Shown here: positions 36,840-44,445 of the stretch, piece by piece
How the letters are laid out: every line of letters begins with the position of its first letter
Numbering within the stretch: the stretch's first letter is position 1
NCBI RefSeq assembly: GCF_900302455.1
Contig: NZ_ONZG01000003.1
Span: forward strand, 124,001 to 188,000
Direction: 5' to 3'
Source: Falsiruegeria mediterranea M17
Lineage (GTDB): Bacteria > Pseudomonadota > Alphaproteobacteria > Rhodobacterales > Rhodobacteraceae
DNA length: 64,000 nt
Program-made: the position numbers and the translations under genes
The notes under the pieces: generated by a model
Databases searched by the model: none
What the model was told of the DNA's origin: nothing
What the model saw: only the letters and a program-made list of their open reading frames with translations

Positions 36840-37253
36840 TCAGGGCAAGGGCCGTTGCATCACGATGGCGTCGATACTCTCCTGGCCGGAACGCTTGTAA
36901 TAGCCGGGTCTGCGGCCGTGGGGCGCATATCCGCGCTTCTGGTAAAGCGCAATAGCTGGGCCATTATCGGCCGCGACGTCAAGAAAGGCCCGCTCGGCGC
37001 CTTTGGTGACAGCCATATCGTGCCAGGTGGTCATGACCTGTGTGGCCAACCCCCGCCGTTGGTGATCGGGATGGGTTGCGATGGTCAGCAACTCGGCCTC
37101 TCCCGCGATCACTTGGATCAGGGCAAAACAGCGTGTGTTCCCGACGGCAAAGGTGAAGCGGTTGGACAGAAGATCGGAAAATTCCGTTTGACTCCAGGGG
37201 CGTGACTGGGTGAACGCCGCCTTGTGGGTGGCCGCCATATCCGCCGGAGTCAT
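36840..37253 (-). CDS. rimI: Ribosomal-protein-alanine N-acetyltransferase (RimI-type)
   Basis: A 137-residue GNAT protein with the RimI layout. Landmarks are AFTQSRPWSQTEFSDLL near the start, ELLTIATHPDHQRRGLATQVM (acetyl-CoA loop) near residue 55, and DVAADNGPAIALYQKRGYAPHGRRPGYYKR. RimI acetylates the N-terminal alanine of ribosomal protein S18. Its start overlaps the tsaB stop by 4 bp, the common tsaB-rimI arrangement. Confidence 0.88.
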   Translation of the reverse strand: MTPADMAATHKAAFTQSRPWSQTEFSDLLSNRFTFAVGNTRCFALIQVIAGEAELLTIATHPDHQRRGLATQVMTTWHDMAVTKGAERAFLDVAADNGPAIALYQKRGYAPHGRRPGYYKRSGQESIDAIVMQRPLP

Positions 37254-37834
37254 TCGTCCAACAGAACCGGCGGCACATCCCGCGACGGGGCGGCGTCGGC
37301 CGGTCGAATATAGAATGGGGCCGGTGGGGTCACCGTGTTCAAATAGCGTTCAGCCGCAATTCTAGCGATGGCGATGACTGTTTCTGTCCCATCTTCGGCC
37401 AGATAGAGCGGAGCAATTTCTGTTGCGTCACTCACCGGAAGAAGCTCGGGAGGCTTCGCAGACCGGCGGATGTAGACATGATCGCGGGGCGCAGGGATGG
37501 CGGGCAGGGTGCCGTCAGGTGCGCTCAGCTCAAGCGATTCGAAGCCGGTGACACCCACGGCGGGAATTCCCAGACCCAAAGCCAGCCCGCGCGCGGCGGA
37601 AACCGAGATGCGGATACCGGTGAAGTTCCCCGGCCCAATGCCAACGCCAACGGCATCCAGATCGCGCCAGGTTACACCGCATTTTGCCAGAACCTCTTCC
37701 AGCAGGGGCATCAGGCGTTCCGCTTGGCCGCGCTTCATTTCTTCGCTTCGAGCCACAAGCACATCGCCATCTCGCAGCAAGGCTGCAGCGCAAAATGGCC
37801 CTGATGTATCAAATGCAAGAATGAGAGTGCTCAT
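37250..37834 (-). CDS. tsaB: tRNA N6-threonylcarbamoyladenosine synthesis protein TsaB
   Basis: A 194-residue ASKHA-fold protein, starting LILAFDTSGPFCAAALLRDG. It has the usual VGVGIGPGNFTGIRISVSAARGLALGLGIP near residue 63. TsaB bridges TsaD and TsaE in t6A37 tRNA modification. It overlaps the GFA gene upstream and rimI downstream by 4 bp each, so the block is translationally coupled. Confidence 0.92.
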   Translation of the reverse strand: MSTLILAFDTSGPFCAAALLRDGDVLVARSEEMKRGQAERLMPLLEEVLAKCGVTWRDLDAVGVGIGPGNFTGIRISVSAARGLALGLGIPAVGVTGFESLELSAPDGTLPAIPAPRDHVYIRRSAKPPELLPVSDATEIAPLYLAEDGTETVIAIARIAAERYLNTVTPPAPFYIRPADAAPSRDVPPVLLDE

Positions 37835-38298
37835 TGTTCTGTCGGTCCAGTATCCGGTGCGGATTGCGCGTGCAGATAATCCCGACCCGAGCCATTGTCA
37901 CGCGGCAAACCATCGTCCAGATGCAACCAATCTGGCGCATTGTTCGCATGGCAGTGCAAGTCCGGCGCCAGATCGTCGATCTGATCAATTACGCCTAGGG
38001 GCACGTACATCTGGTCTGGCAGGTAGTCGAACCACGCCGCCATGGCCGAGCCACAGGTCTGACAAAACCAGCGTTTAACCCCCGGAGTGAATTCGACCGG
38101 ATCTGGCCAGGTCGGCAGGATATTGATGACTTCTGGGGCAAAAGCAGCAAAAGCTGCAACTGGCCCGCCGGTTACACGGCGGCAATCGCTGCAATGGCAA
38201 TACGCGACGACTTGTGCGGGGGCGGAGGTCTGAATGCGAAGGGCGCCGCAATAGCAACGCCCTGACAGTTTTGTTGTTGTTTGCGCCGGGTCAGACAT
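37831..38298 (-). CDS. GFA-family zinc protein
   Basis: A 155-residue protein of the glutathione-dependent formaldehyde-activating family. Zinc ligands are in GRCYCGALRI near residue 16, AYCHCSDCRRVTG near residue 33, and the C-terminal CQTCGSAMAAWFDY. Many members are not proven to act on formaldehyde; substrate unknown. It begins 3 bp after the NifU-family gene and overlaps tsaB. Confidence 0.88.
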   Translation of the reverse strand: MSDPAQTTTKLSGRCYCGALRIQTSAPAQVVAYCHCSDCRRVTGGPVAAFAAFAPEVINILPTWPDPVEFTPGVKRWFCQTCGSAMAAWFDYLPDQMYVPLGVIDQIDDLAPDLHCHANNAPDWLHLDDGLPRDNGSGRDYLHAQSAPDTGPTEQ

Positions 38299-38301
38299 GG
38301 G

Positions 38302-38865
38302 TTAGACGGCGACGGGGCGCACCTCGGTCACTTCGGGGATGTAGTGACGCAGTAGGTTCTCGATGCCCATCTTCAGCGTCAGGGTCGATGAGGGGCAACC
38401 GGCGCATGCGCCTTGCATGTGCAGGTAAACGACGCCGCGGTCAAATCCGTGGAATGTGATGTCGCCACCGTCTTGCGCAACCGCAGGACGCACGCGGCTG
38501 TCCAACAGTTCCTTGATCTGGTCGACAACCTCACCGTCTTCGCCGGTGTGTTCCGCGTGACCCGAGGCCGCTTGGGCATCATCCGCCATCACGGGCTGGC
38601 CGGACTGATAGTGCTCCATCACCGCGCCCAGGATGGCGGGTTTGATGTGGTCCCATTCGACTGCGTCGTCCTTGGTGACGGTGACAAAATCATTGCCAAA
38701 GAAAACGCCGGTTACACCGCTGACAGCAAAAATGCGCGCAGCGAGGGGGGATTTGGTGGCTGCCTCGGCCGAGGGGAAGTCTGCAGTGCCCACTTCGAGC
38801 ACGGTCTGACCGGGCAGGAATTTCAACGTCGCCGGGTTCGGTGTCGATTCTGTCTGAATGAACAT
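38302..38865 (-). CDS. NifU-family Fe-S scaffold/carrier protein (Nfu)
   Basis: A 187-residue protein with two domains. The N-terminal Nfu_N domain is MFIQTESTPNPATLKFLPGQ onward (residues 1-90). The C-terminal NifU domain has the redox motif CAGCPSSTLTLKMGIENLL near residue 155. Proteins of this layout carry [4Fe-4S] clusters to target enzymes; SdhB is a possible client but I have no direct sign. ATG 38865 is the family start. It heads the minus-strand operon nfu-gfa-tsaB-rimI. Confidence 0.92.
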   Translation of the reverse strand: MFIQTESTPNPATLKFLPGQTVLEVGTADFPSAEAATKSPLAARIFAVSGVTGVFFGNDFVTVTKDDAVEWDHIKPAILGAVMEHYQSGQPVMADDAQAASGHAEHTGEDGEVVDQIKELLDSRVRPAVAQDGGDITFHGFDRGVVYLHMQGACAGCPSSTLTLKMGIENLLRHYIPEVTEVRPVAV

Positions 38866-38934
38866 GAGCAGCCTCCATGATGCGTGCATCTGATATGCGG
38901 GCACAAAGGGTGGAAGTCAATAATTGGAACCGTT

Positions 38935-39528
38935 CTAAATTGAGGCGGCGTGCATTATCGCCTGCTCTAAACGGTCATCGCCCCAAAAAAGCTCGTCCCC
39001 CGCGATGAAACTTGGGGCACCAAACAGGTCCAGCTTTTGCGCGTTTTCAGATTGCCCGTGTAAAGCAGCCTTTGTTTCGGGGGTGCTTGCGCCTTGCATC
39101 AGAGTGGCATCCAAACCTGCCTCAAGCCAGCACTTAGACAGAACACCGGCATCCGAAATGGCCAAGCCGCGCCCGAACTGTGCTGCGTAAACAGCACGAA
39201 CAAAGGGAGCGATCCGACCCTGCTGCTTTGCCACCAACGCCAAACGCGCTGCCATCAGACCGTTTTGCGGAAATGGATCGGGTCGCAGGAACGGCAAATC
39301 GCGCGCGTCGCACAGGCGCTCCATATCACGCCACATGTAGCGACCCTTGGCGGGGTAAATGTTGAAGGGAGAGTTGTCCCAGCCCTGCGCCGCAAAGATC
39401 GGACCAAGCAAAAAGGGCTGCCAGTCGACGGCAACCCCATGACGCGCGGCGGCGTCTTCGATCCGCATGGCGCTGAGATAGGAATAGGTCGACGCGAATT
39501 CGAACCAAAATTGAATGCTCGCCGTCAT
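38935..39528 (-). CDS. 2-hydroxychromene-2-carboxylate isomerase-type (DsbA-fold) protein
   Basis: A 197-residue thioredoxin-fold protein. It begins IQFWFEFASTYSYLSAMRIED, which has Ser in the place of the first active-site Cys, and continues DWQPFLLGPIFAAQGWDNSP and the C-terminal FGAPSFIAGDELFWGDDRLEQA. This fits the kappa-class GST/HCCA isomerase group. Substrate unknown; many members have no link to naphthalene breakdown. It begins 9 bp after the universal stress gene, in the same operon. Confidence 0.85.
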   Translation of the reverse strand: MTASIQFWFEFASTYSYLSAMRIEDAAARHGVAVDWQPFLLGPIFAAQGWDNSPFNIYPAKGRYMWRDMERLCDARDLPFLRPDPFPQNGLMAARLALVAKQQGRIAPFVRAVYAAQFGRGLAISDAGVLSKCWLEAGLDATLMQGASTPETKAALHGQSENAQKLDLFGAPSFIAGDELFWGDDRLEQAIMHAASI

Positions 39529-39537
39529 AGCCCGTCC

Positions 39538-39993
39538 TCAGGTGATCGCTTCAAGCTTTTCCTTGCTCAGATCGCCGGGAACGATGGTGATCGGGATCGG
39601 CAGTGACCCGGACGACCGGCTGAGCTGCGACACCAGCGGGCCAGGGCCTTTTTTGTCGGTGCCCGCGCCCAGAACCAGAACGCCGATTTCTGAGTCTTCC
39701 TGAACCTGCGCGATGATCTCGTTCACCGCTTCACCTTCGCGAATGATCAACTCAGGCTCAACATGCTGTTTGTCGCGCATCCATTTGGCGAACACCTCGA
39801 AATGCGCGTGAATGCGTTCGCGGGCCTCTTCGCGCATCACTTCGCCGACGCCAATCCAGTGGTTGAACTCGTCTGGCGGAATGATCGACAGAACGGCCAC
39901 GCCGCCACCAGTGTGCGAGGCGCGCATGGCGGCAAAACGCATGGCATTCAGACATTCACGGCTGTCATCCAGGACGACAAGAAACTTACGCAT
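39538..39993 (-). CDS. Universal stress protein (UspA family)
   Basis: A 151-residue protein with a UspA fold. It starts MRKFLVVLDDSRECLNAMRFAAMRA, and the C-terminal nucleotide motif is EIGVLVLGAGTDKKGPGPLVSQLSRSSGSLPIPITIVPG. ATP binding is probable from the G-(x)2-G-(x)9-(S/T) pattern. An upstream TTG would add two residues; ATG 39993 is preferred. It is 9 bp before the DsbA-fold gene. Confidence 0.88.
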   Translation of the reverse strand: MRKFLVVLDDSRECLNAMRFAAMRASHTGGGVAVLSIIPPDEFNHWIGVGEVMREEARERIHAHFEVFAKWMRDKQHVEPELIIREGEAVNEIIAQVQEDSEIGVLVLGAGTDKKGPGPLVSQLSRSSGSLPIPITIVPGDLSKEKLEAIT

Positions 39994-40073
39994 GGGCAAT
40001 ATCCTCTTTCACCGGATCATGCATTACGGGACGAGGGCTTGCAATAACAGGGTTTCTTATTCGGTCCAGAGGT

Positions 40074-40937
40074 TTACCCGGCTGACGCGGCCCAATCCCA
40101 ATAAAGCGCACGTGCTTTGCGGGCGATAGGGCCAATCTGGAATTGCGTATCGTCCAGAGCCGTCACCGGGGTCACTTTGTTCATGTTGCCGGACATGAAA
40201 ATCTCGTCCGCGTCATGGAAATCCTGGAACGACAGAACGGCCTCGCGAACCTTTACGCCATCGGCCTGCAGATTCTTGATGTGACGCGCACGCGTGATAC
40301 CGGCCAGGAAGGTGCCATTGGCAATTGGCGTGAACACCTCGCCATCGCGGACCATAAAGATGTTGGCGGTGGCGGTTTCAGCCACATTGCCCATGGCGTC
40401 AGCCACAAGCGCGTTGTTGAACCCTTTGGCGCGCGCCTCTTTCAGCATCCGCGCGTTGTTGGGATAAAGGCAGCCCGCCTTGGCGTTGACGACGGCGTCC
40501 TCCAGCACGGGGCGACGAAAGCGGGTCGTGGTCAGGGTAACCGAGGCCTCTGGCGCGGCCATGGGGATCTCTTCCAGGCACAGGGCGAAGCCGGTCGAAT
40601 CCTCTTGCGGAACGATGGCTGTCGGATCACCGTCGATGCCCCAATACATCGGGCGGATGTAGACGGCCTTGTCTTTGCCATAGGCCTTCAAACCCTCGTG
40701 GGCAATCTCGACCATCTCCTCGGTCGTGACAGTGGGGGTCAGCATCAGCGCTTGGGCTGAACGATTGGTGCGGGCGCAATGTGCATCCAGATCCGGGGTC
40801 AGTCCGTCAAAGAACCGGGCTCCGTCAAACACACCCGACCCCAGCCAGGCGCCGTGATCGGCCGCGCGCATGATCGGGACGTTGCCATCATGCCAGGTGC
40901 CTTCGAAATAGGTGCGGATGTTGGTGCCGGTTGCCAT
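40074..40937 (-). CDS. ilvE: Branched-chain amino-acid aminotransferase
   Basis: A 287-residue fold-type IV PLP enzyme. Landmarks are TYFEGTWHDGNVPIMRAADHGAWLGSGVFDGARFF, YIRPMYWGIDGDPTAI, the catalytic Lys in VVNAKAGCLYPNNARMLKEARAKGFNNAL near residue 150 and MGNVAETATANIFMVRDGEVFTPI. It transfers amino groups to branched-chain 2-oxo acids. I note the Lys motif reads NAKAGCLYPNNA rather than the usual NAK-x-SGNYQNN; the Lys itself is present. Confidence 0.88.
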   Translation of the reverse strand: MATGTNIRTYFEGTWHDGNVPIMRAADHGAWLGSGVFDGARFFDGLTPDLDAHCARTNRSAQALMLTPTVTTEEMVEIAHEGLKAYGKDKAVYIRPMYWGIDGDPTAIVPQEDSTGFALCLEEIPMAAPEASVTLTTTRFRRPVLEDAVVNAKAGCLYPNNARMLKEARAKGFNNALVADAMGNVAETATANIFMVRDGEVFTPIANGTFLAGITRARHIKNLQADGVKVREAVLSFQDFHDADEIFMSGNMNKVTPVTALDDTQFQIGPIARKARALYWDWAASAG

Positions 40938-41033
40938 GGTACTCTCCCTCTCTCAATTGGAAATCTGGGTGAGAATGGGTCAGAAGTCCAGACCTGTGTG
41001 CGCTTGCAATGGAAACGTGATCACGATCAGGCA

Positions 41034-41069
41034 AAAGAAAACCGGCCGACTTTTTGCAAGTCGACCGGT
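41034..41069 (-). terminator. Terminator downstream of trpS
   Basis: ACCGGCCGACTT and AAGTCGACCGGT form a stem with one G-U pair on the minus transcript; minus-strand T runs follow (TTTTCTTTTGCC). It lies between trpS and ilvE. Confidence 0.75.
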
Positions 41070-41090
41070 GCACGTTTTCGGGCGATGGGA

Positions 41091-42122
41091 TCAGACCTGA
41101 ACGGGTGGAACCATGCCAACGATGTCATAGGTCTGGCGCAGGATCGGGGCCGTGATCTCACGCGCGCGCTCGGCGCCACGGGTCAGAATGCGGTCAATCT
41201 CGTCTTGTTCGTTCATCAGACGCGCCATCTCGCTGGAAATCGGGGCCAGCTTGTCGACCGCCAATTCCGCCAGCATCGGCTTGAATTCGCCAAACTGCTT
41301 GCCACCCACCTCAGCCAGCACCTGATCGACCGACTGCTCGCTCAGGGCGGCATAGATGTTGACCAGGTTGCGCGCCTCTGGGCGCTCTTCCAGGCCCTTG
41401 GCTTCGGACGGCAAGGCGTCAGGGTCGGTCTTGGCCTTGCGAATCTTTTTGGCGATGGCGTCTGCGTCGTCGGTCATATTGATGCGGCTGGCGTCCGACG
41501 GATCGGATTTGGACATCTTCTTGGACCCATCGCGCAGGGACATCACGCGCGTTGCTGCGCCTTCGATCACCGGCTCGGCCATGGGGAAGAAGTCGACGCC
41601 ATAGTCGTGGTTGAACTTGGCCGCGATGTCGCGGGTCAATTCAACGTGCTGTTTCTGGTCTTCGCCCACCGGAACATGGGTGGCGTGATAGATCAGGATG
41701 TCGGCGGCCATCAGCGCCGGATAGGCAAAGAGCCCCAGCGATTGATTCTGCGCGTTTTTGCCGGCCTTGTCCTTGAACTGTGTCATCCGCTGCATCCAGC
41801 CCATGCGGGCGACGCAGTTGAAGATCCACCCCAGCTGCGCGTGCTCGGGCACCTGGCTCTGGTTGATCAGGATCGATTTTTCCGGGTCGATACCGGAGGC
41901 GATGAACCCTGCACACAGCTCGCGGGTGTTCTTGCGCAGCGTTTCGGGCTCCAGAAACTTGGCAGTGATCGCATGCAGGTCGACCATGCAATAGACGGTT
42001 TCGAACTCTTCACCCTGCATGTCCACAAAGCGTTTGATCGCACCCAGGTAGTTCCCCAGCGTCAAACCGCCCGAAGGCTGGATGCCGGAAAACACACGCG
42101 GCGTGAATTGGGTCTCGGACAT
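41091..42122 (-). CDS. trpS: Tryptophan-tRNA ligase
   Basis: A 343-residue class I synthetase. The HIGH-like motif is in [20 protein letters not shown] near residue 10. The KMSKS loop is [17 protein letters not shown] near residue 197. Other landmarks are CMVDLHAIT and [26 protein letters not shown]. Length and motifs are normal. An upstream TTG would give three extra residues. It ends in a terminator before ilvE. Confidence 0.96.
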   Translation of the reverse strand: MSETQFTPRVFSGIQPSGGLTLGNYLGAIKRFVDMQGEEFETVYCMVDLHAITAKFLEPETLRKNTRELCAGFIASGIDPEKSILINQSQVPEHAQLGWIFNCVARMGWMQRMTQFKDKAGKNAQNQSLGLFAYPALMAADILIYHATHVPVGEDQKQHVELTRDIAAKFNHDYGVDFFPMAEPVIEGAATRVMSLRDGSKKMSKSDPSDASRINMTDDADAIAKKIRKAKTDPDALPSEAKGLEERPEARNLVNIYAALSEQSVDQVLAEVGGKQFGEFKPMLAELAVDKLAPISSEMARLMNEQDEIDRILTRGAERAREITAPILRQTYDIVGMVPPVQV

Positions 42123-42213
42123 GTCAGACAACTCCCGTCTGGAATAATAGGCCCATGTCGCTTACCCATGGGGCCAAAGGACGTCAACAGTCCCTCGTAA
42201 CGGAGACCCGATC

Positions 42214-42900
42214 ATGAGCAGCAATCCCAACCCCCCGGCGGTCAACCCGCTGCCGCCCGTCGTGGTGGCGCTGTGCCTGTTCATCATGGGGATCGAGCTG
42301 GCGTTCTCCTTGGGGTCGCGCGGGATCGTCGGCGGACCCGAAGCGGTCGGATGGCGATTGAACGCGATCCAAACCTATGCGTTTTCCGGCGAGATTTTTG
42401 CCTGGATGTGGGACACCGGGCGTTGGCCGATGGATCAGGTGATGCGGTTCGTGACCTATCCATTTGTGCATGGCTCGTCCACGCAGGCGATCTTTGTCTG
42501 CGTCTTTGTGCTGGCCATGGGCAAAATGGTGGCCGAGGTGTTTGGCAGCGTCGCTATGCTGTTGATCTTTGTTCTCTCTGGTGTTGGTGGGGCGCTGCTC
42601 TATGCAATCTTGTTGACCGAACCCTACCCGCTGGTTGGGGGTTTTCCCGCTGTCTATGGCCTGATCGGGGCGTTCACCTTCTTGCTGTGGGTCAACCTGT
42701 CGCTGGTGGGTGAAAACCAAAGCCGCGCCTTCACGCTGATTGCGATGCTGATGGGTATCCAGCTGGTGTTTGGCCTTCTGTTCGGAGGCACCAAGGATTG
42801 GGTCGCTGACCTGGGTGGTTTTGCAACCGGTTTTGGCCTGTCGTTTCTGTTTGTCCCGGGTGGATGGGCACGCATTCGGGCCTTGCTCCAGCGCGATTGA
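42214..42900 (+). CDS. Rhomboid-like membrane protein lacking catalytic residues (pseudoprotease)
   Basis: A 228-residue protein with six to seven hydrophobic helices and a rhomboid layout. The active-site stretch that is usually GASGAVFG reads GGFPAVYG (residues 142-149), so the catalytic Ser is replaced by Phe144. The TM6 motif that usually has His before LGG reads ADLGG, with Asp199. The first-loop His is kept in FVHGSS near residue 86. It is therefore unlikely to cleave substrates and may act as a binding or quality-control iRhom/derlin-like protein. It lies on the plus strand, between minus-strand trpS and murJ. Confidence 0.75.
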   Translation: MSSNPNPPAVNPLPPVVVALCLFIMGIELAFSLGSRGIVGGPEAVGWRLNAIQTYAFSGEIFAWMWDTGRWPMDQVMRFVTYPFVHGSSTQAIFVCVFVLAMGKMVAEVFGSVAMLLIFVLSGVGGALLYAILLTEPYPLVGGFPAVYGLIGAFTFLLWVNLSLVGENQSRAFTLIAMLMGIQLVFGLLFGGTKDWVADLGGFATGFGLSFLFVPGGWARIRALLQRD

Positions 42901-42903
42901 GCC

Positions 42904-44445
42904 TCAGCCGCGCCGCAGGGATTTTCGGAGATCGGACAACCGGAATGCGCCGATCAGCTGGCCCACGCCGAAATAGACCACGGCGCCAAAGATGATCAGG
43001 CAAAGCAGCGCCAGATACCGCCAGCCCGGCGTATGCAGGGCCCCGGCGGCCGAAAGGGCGGTGAACCAAAGCGCTACCCCCATTACGGCCGAGGCCGCAA
43101 TGATCCGCCAGGCCCGCGATCGGAACCGGGCATCAAAGCGGGCCACCAAGCCATAACCGCGTGCGCCCCACATCAGTAACCCGATCATCGTCCAAGCCGA
43201 CACGGTGGCTGCAATAGCTGCTGACAGCCAGCCCATCCATGGTTGCAAGCCAAAGGCCAGCAACGCGTTCACCACCATGGCGACAACCGCATATCGGAAG
43301 GGCGAACGGGTGTCTTCGCGGGCGAAATAAAGAGGTTGCAGCAGTTTTTGCAGGACAAACGCAGGCAACCCAACGCCATAGATCGAAACTGCAACCGCAA
43401 TGGCGGCGATATCGTCTGACGTGGTTTGGCCACGCTCATACAGCACCGACACAAGCGGTAAGGGGATCACCATAAAGGCCACGGCTGACGGAACGGTCAG
43501 CATCATCGCGAACTCTCCAGCCCGCGAATAGGCATTGCGCGCGCCTTCGTCGTCCTGAGCACGTAAGCGGCGGGACAGCTCGGGCAAAAGAACAATACCA
43601 ACCGCAATGCCAACAACGCCAAGCGGCAACTGGTACAGACGGTCCGCGACAAACAACCAGCTCATCGCCTTTTCGGTGCCCGAAGCCACAAATTGCCCAA
43701 CCAGCAGGTTCACCTGCACCACGCCCGACGCCAGGGCCGCCGGGATCGCGATCCGGACCAGGTTCGACATCTCGGGTCCCCATTGGGGCATGCTGGGTCG
43801 CAGGCGAATGCCCGCCCGTTCTGTCGCGATCCACACAAGGGAAAGCTGCGCAACCCCTGCCACGGGAATTGTCCATATGAGCCAGATTATGACGTTTCCA
43901 CCGACCACTGCGCCCAGGATCATCGCACCACAGGTGAAAATGTTCAGCAGAACCGGAGCAGCAGCCGCGGCGGCAAAACGGCCAACCGAATTCAGGACGC
44001 CCGAGAAAAGCGCCGCCAGCGACATGAAAAAGATATAAGGAAACACGACATAACCGTACCCCACGGCCAGATCGAAACGCTCATCGCCATAGGTGCCATG
44101 TGCTGTCAGCCAGACAAAGGCAGGCATGGCCACCATGCCGAGGCCCACAAGGGCCAGAACAGTCAGCCCCAGCACGTTCAGTGTTTGGTTGGCAAACCGC
44201 TCTGCATCGTCCCCACCTTCGAATTTCTTGGAAAACATTGGCACAAAAGCCGCGTTGAACGCGCCTTCGGCAAAGAAGCGGCGGAACATGTTGGGCAGGC
44301 GAAAGGCCACGACAAAGGCGTCCATCACCGGGCCTGGGCCGACCAGGGAGGTCAGCAAGATTTCCCGCACGAACCCCAGGACGCGACTGGCCAGCGTCCA
44401 GAATCCGACCGTCAGGAACCCCAAAGTCAGCCGTGATCCCCTCAT
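42904..44445 (-). CDS. murJ: Lipid II flippase MurJ (MviN)
   Basis: A 513-residue polytopic protein with about 14 helices that flips the peptidoglycan precursor lipid II. The family start TVGFWTLASRVLGFVREILLTSLVGPGPVMDAFVVAFRLPNMFRRFFAEGAFNAAFVPMF is present, with conserved Arg residues in RLPNMFRR. SVLYERGQTT lies in the second half. Its start overlaps the glnD stop (4 bp). It is the last gene of the minus-strand operon lpoA-like/glnD/murJ. Confidence 0.95.
   Translation of the reverse strand: MRGSRLTLGFLTVGFWTLASRVLGFVREILLTSLVGPGPVMDAFVVAFRLPNMFRRFFAEGAFNAAFVPMFSKKFEGGDDAERFANQTLNVLGLTVLALVGLGMVAMPAFVWLTAHGTYGDERFDLAVGYGYVVFPYIFFMSLAALFSGVLNSVGRFAAAAAAPVLLNIFTCGAMILGAVVGGNVIIWLIWTIPVAGVAQLSLVWIATERAGIRLRPSMPQWGPEMSNLVRIAIPAALASGVVQVNLLVGQFVASGTEKAMSWLFVADRLYQLPLGVVGIAVGIVLLPELSRRLRAQDDEGARNAYSRAGEFAMMLTVPSAVAFMVIPLPLVSVLYERGQTTSDDIAAIAVAVSIYGVGLPAFVLQKLLQPLYFAREDTRSPFRYAVVAMVVNALLAFGLQPWMGWLSAAIAATVSAWTMIGLLMWGARGYGLVARFDARFRSRAWRIIAASAVMGVALWFTALSAAGALHTPGWRYLALLCLIIFGAVVYFGVGQLIGAFRLSDLRKSLRRG

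Noticed and set aside
41016-41025. CGTGATCACG upstream of ilvE
   Set aside because: Single, imperfect copy with no partner at 21 bp; probably chance.
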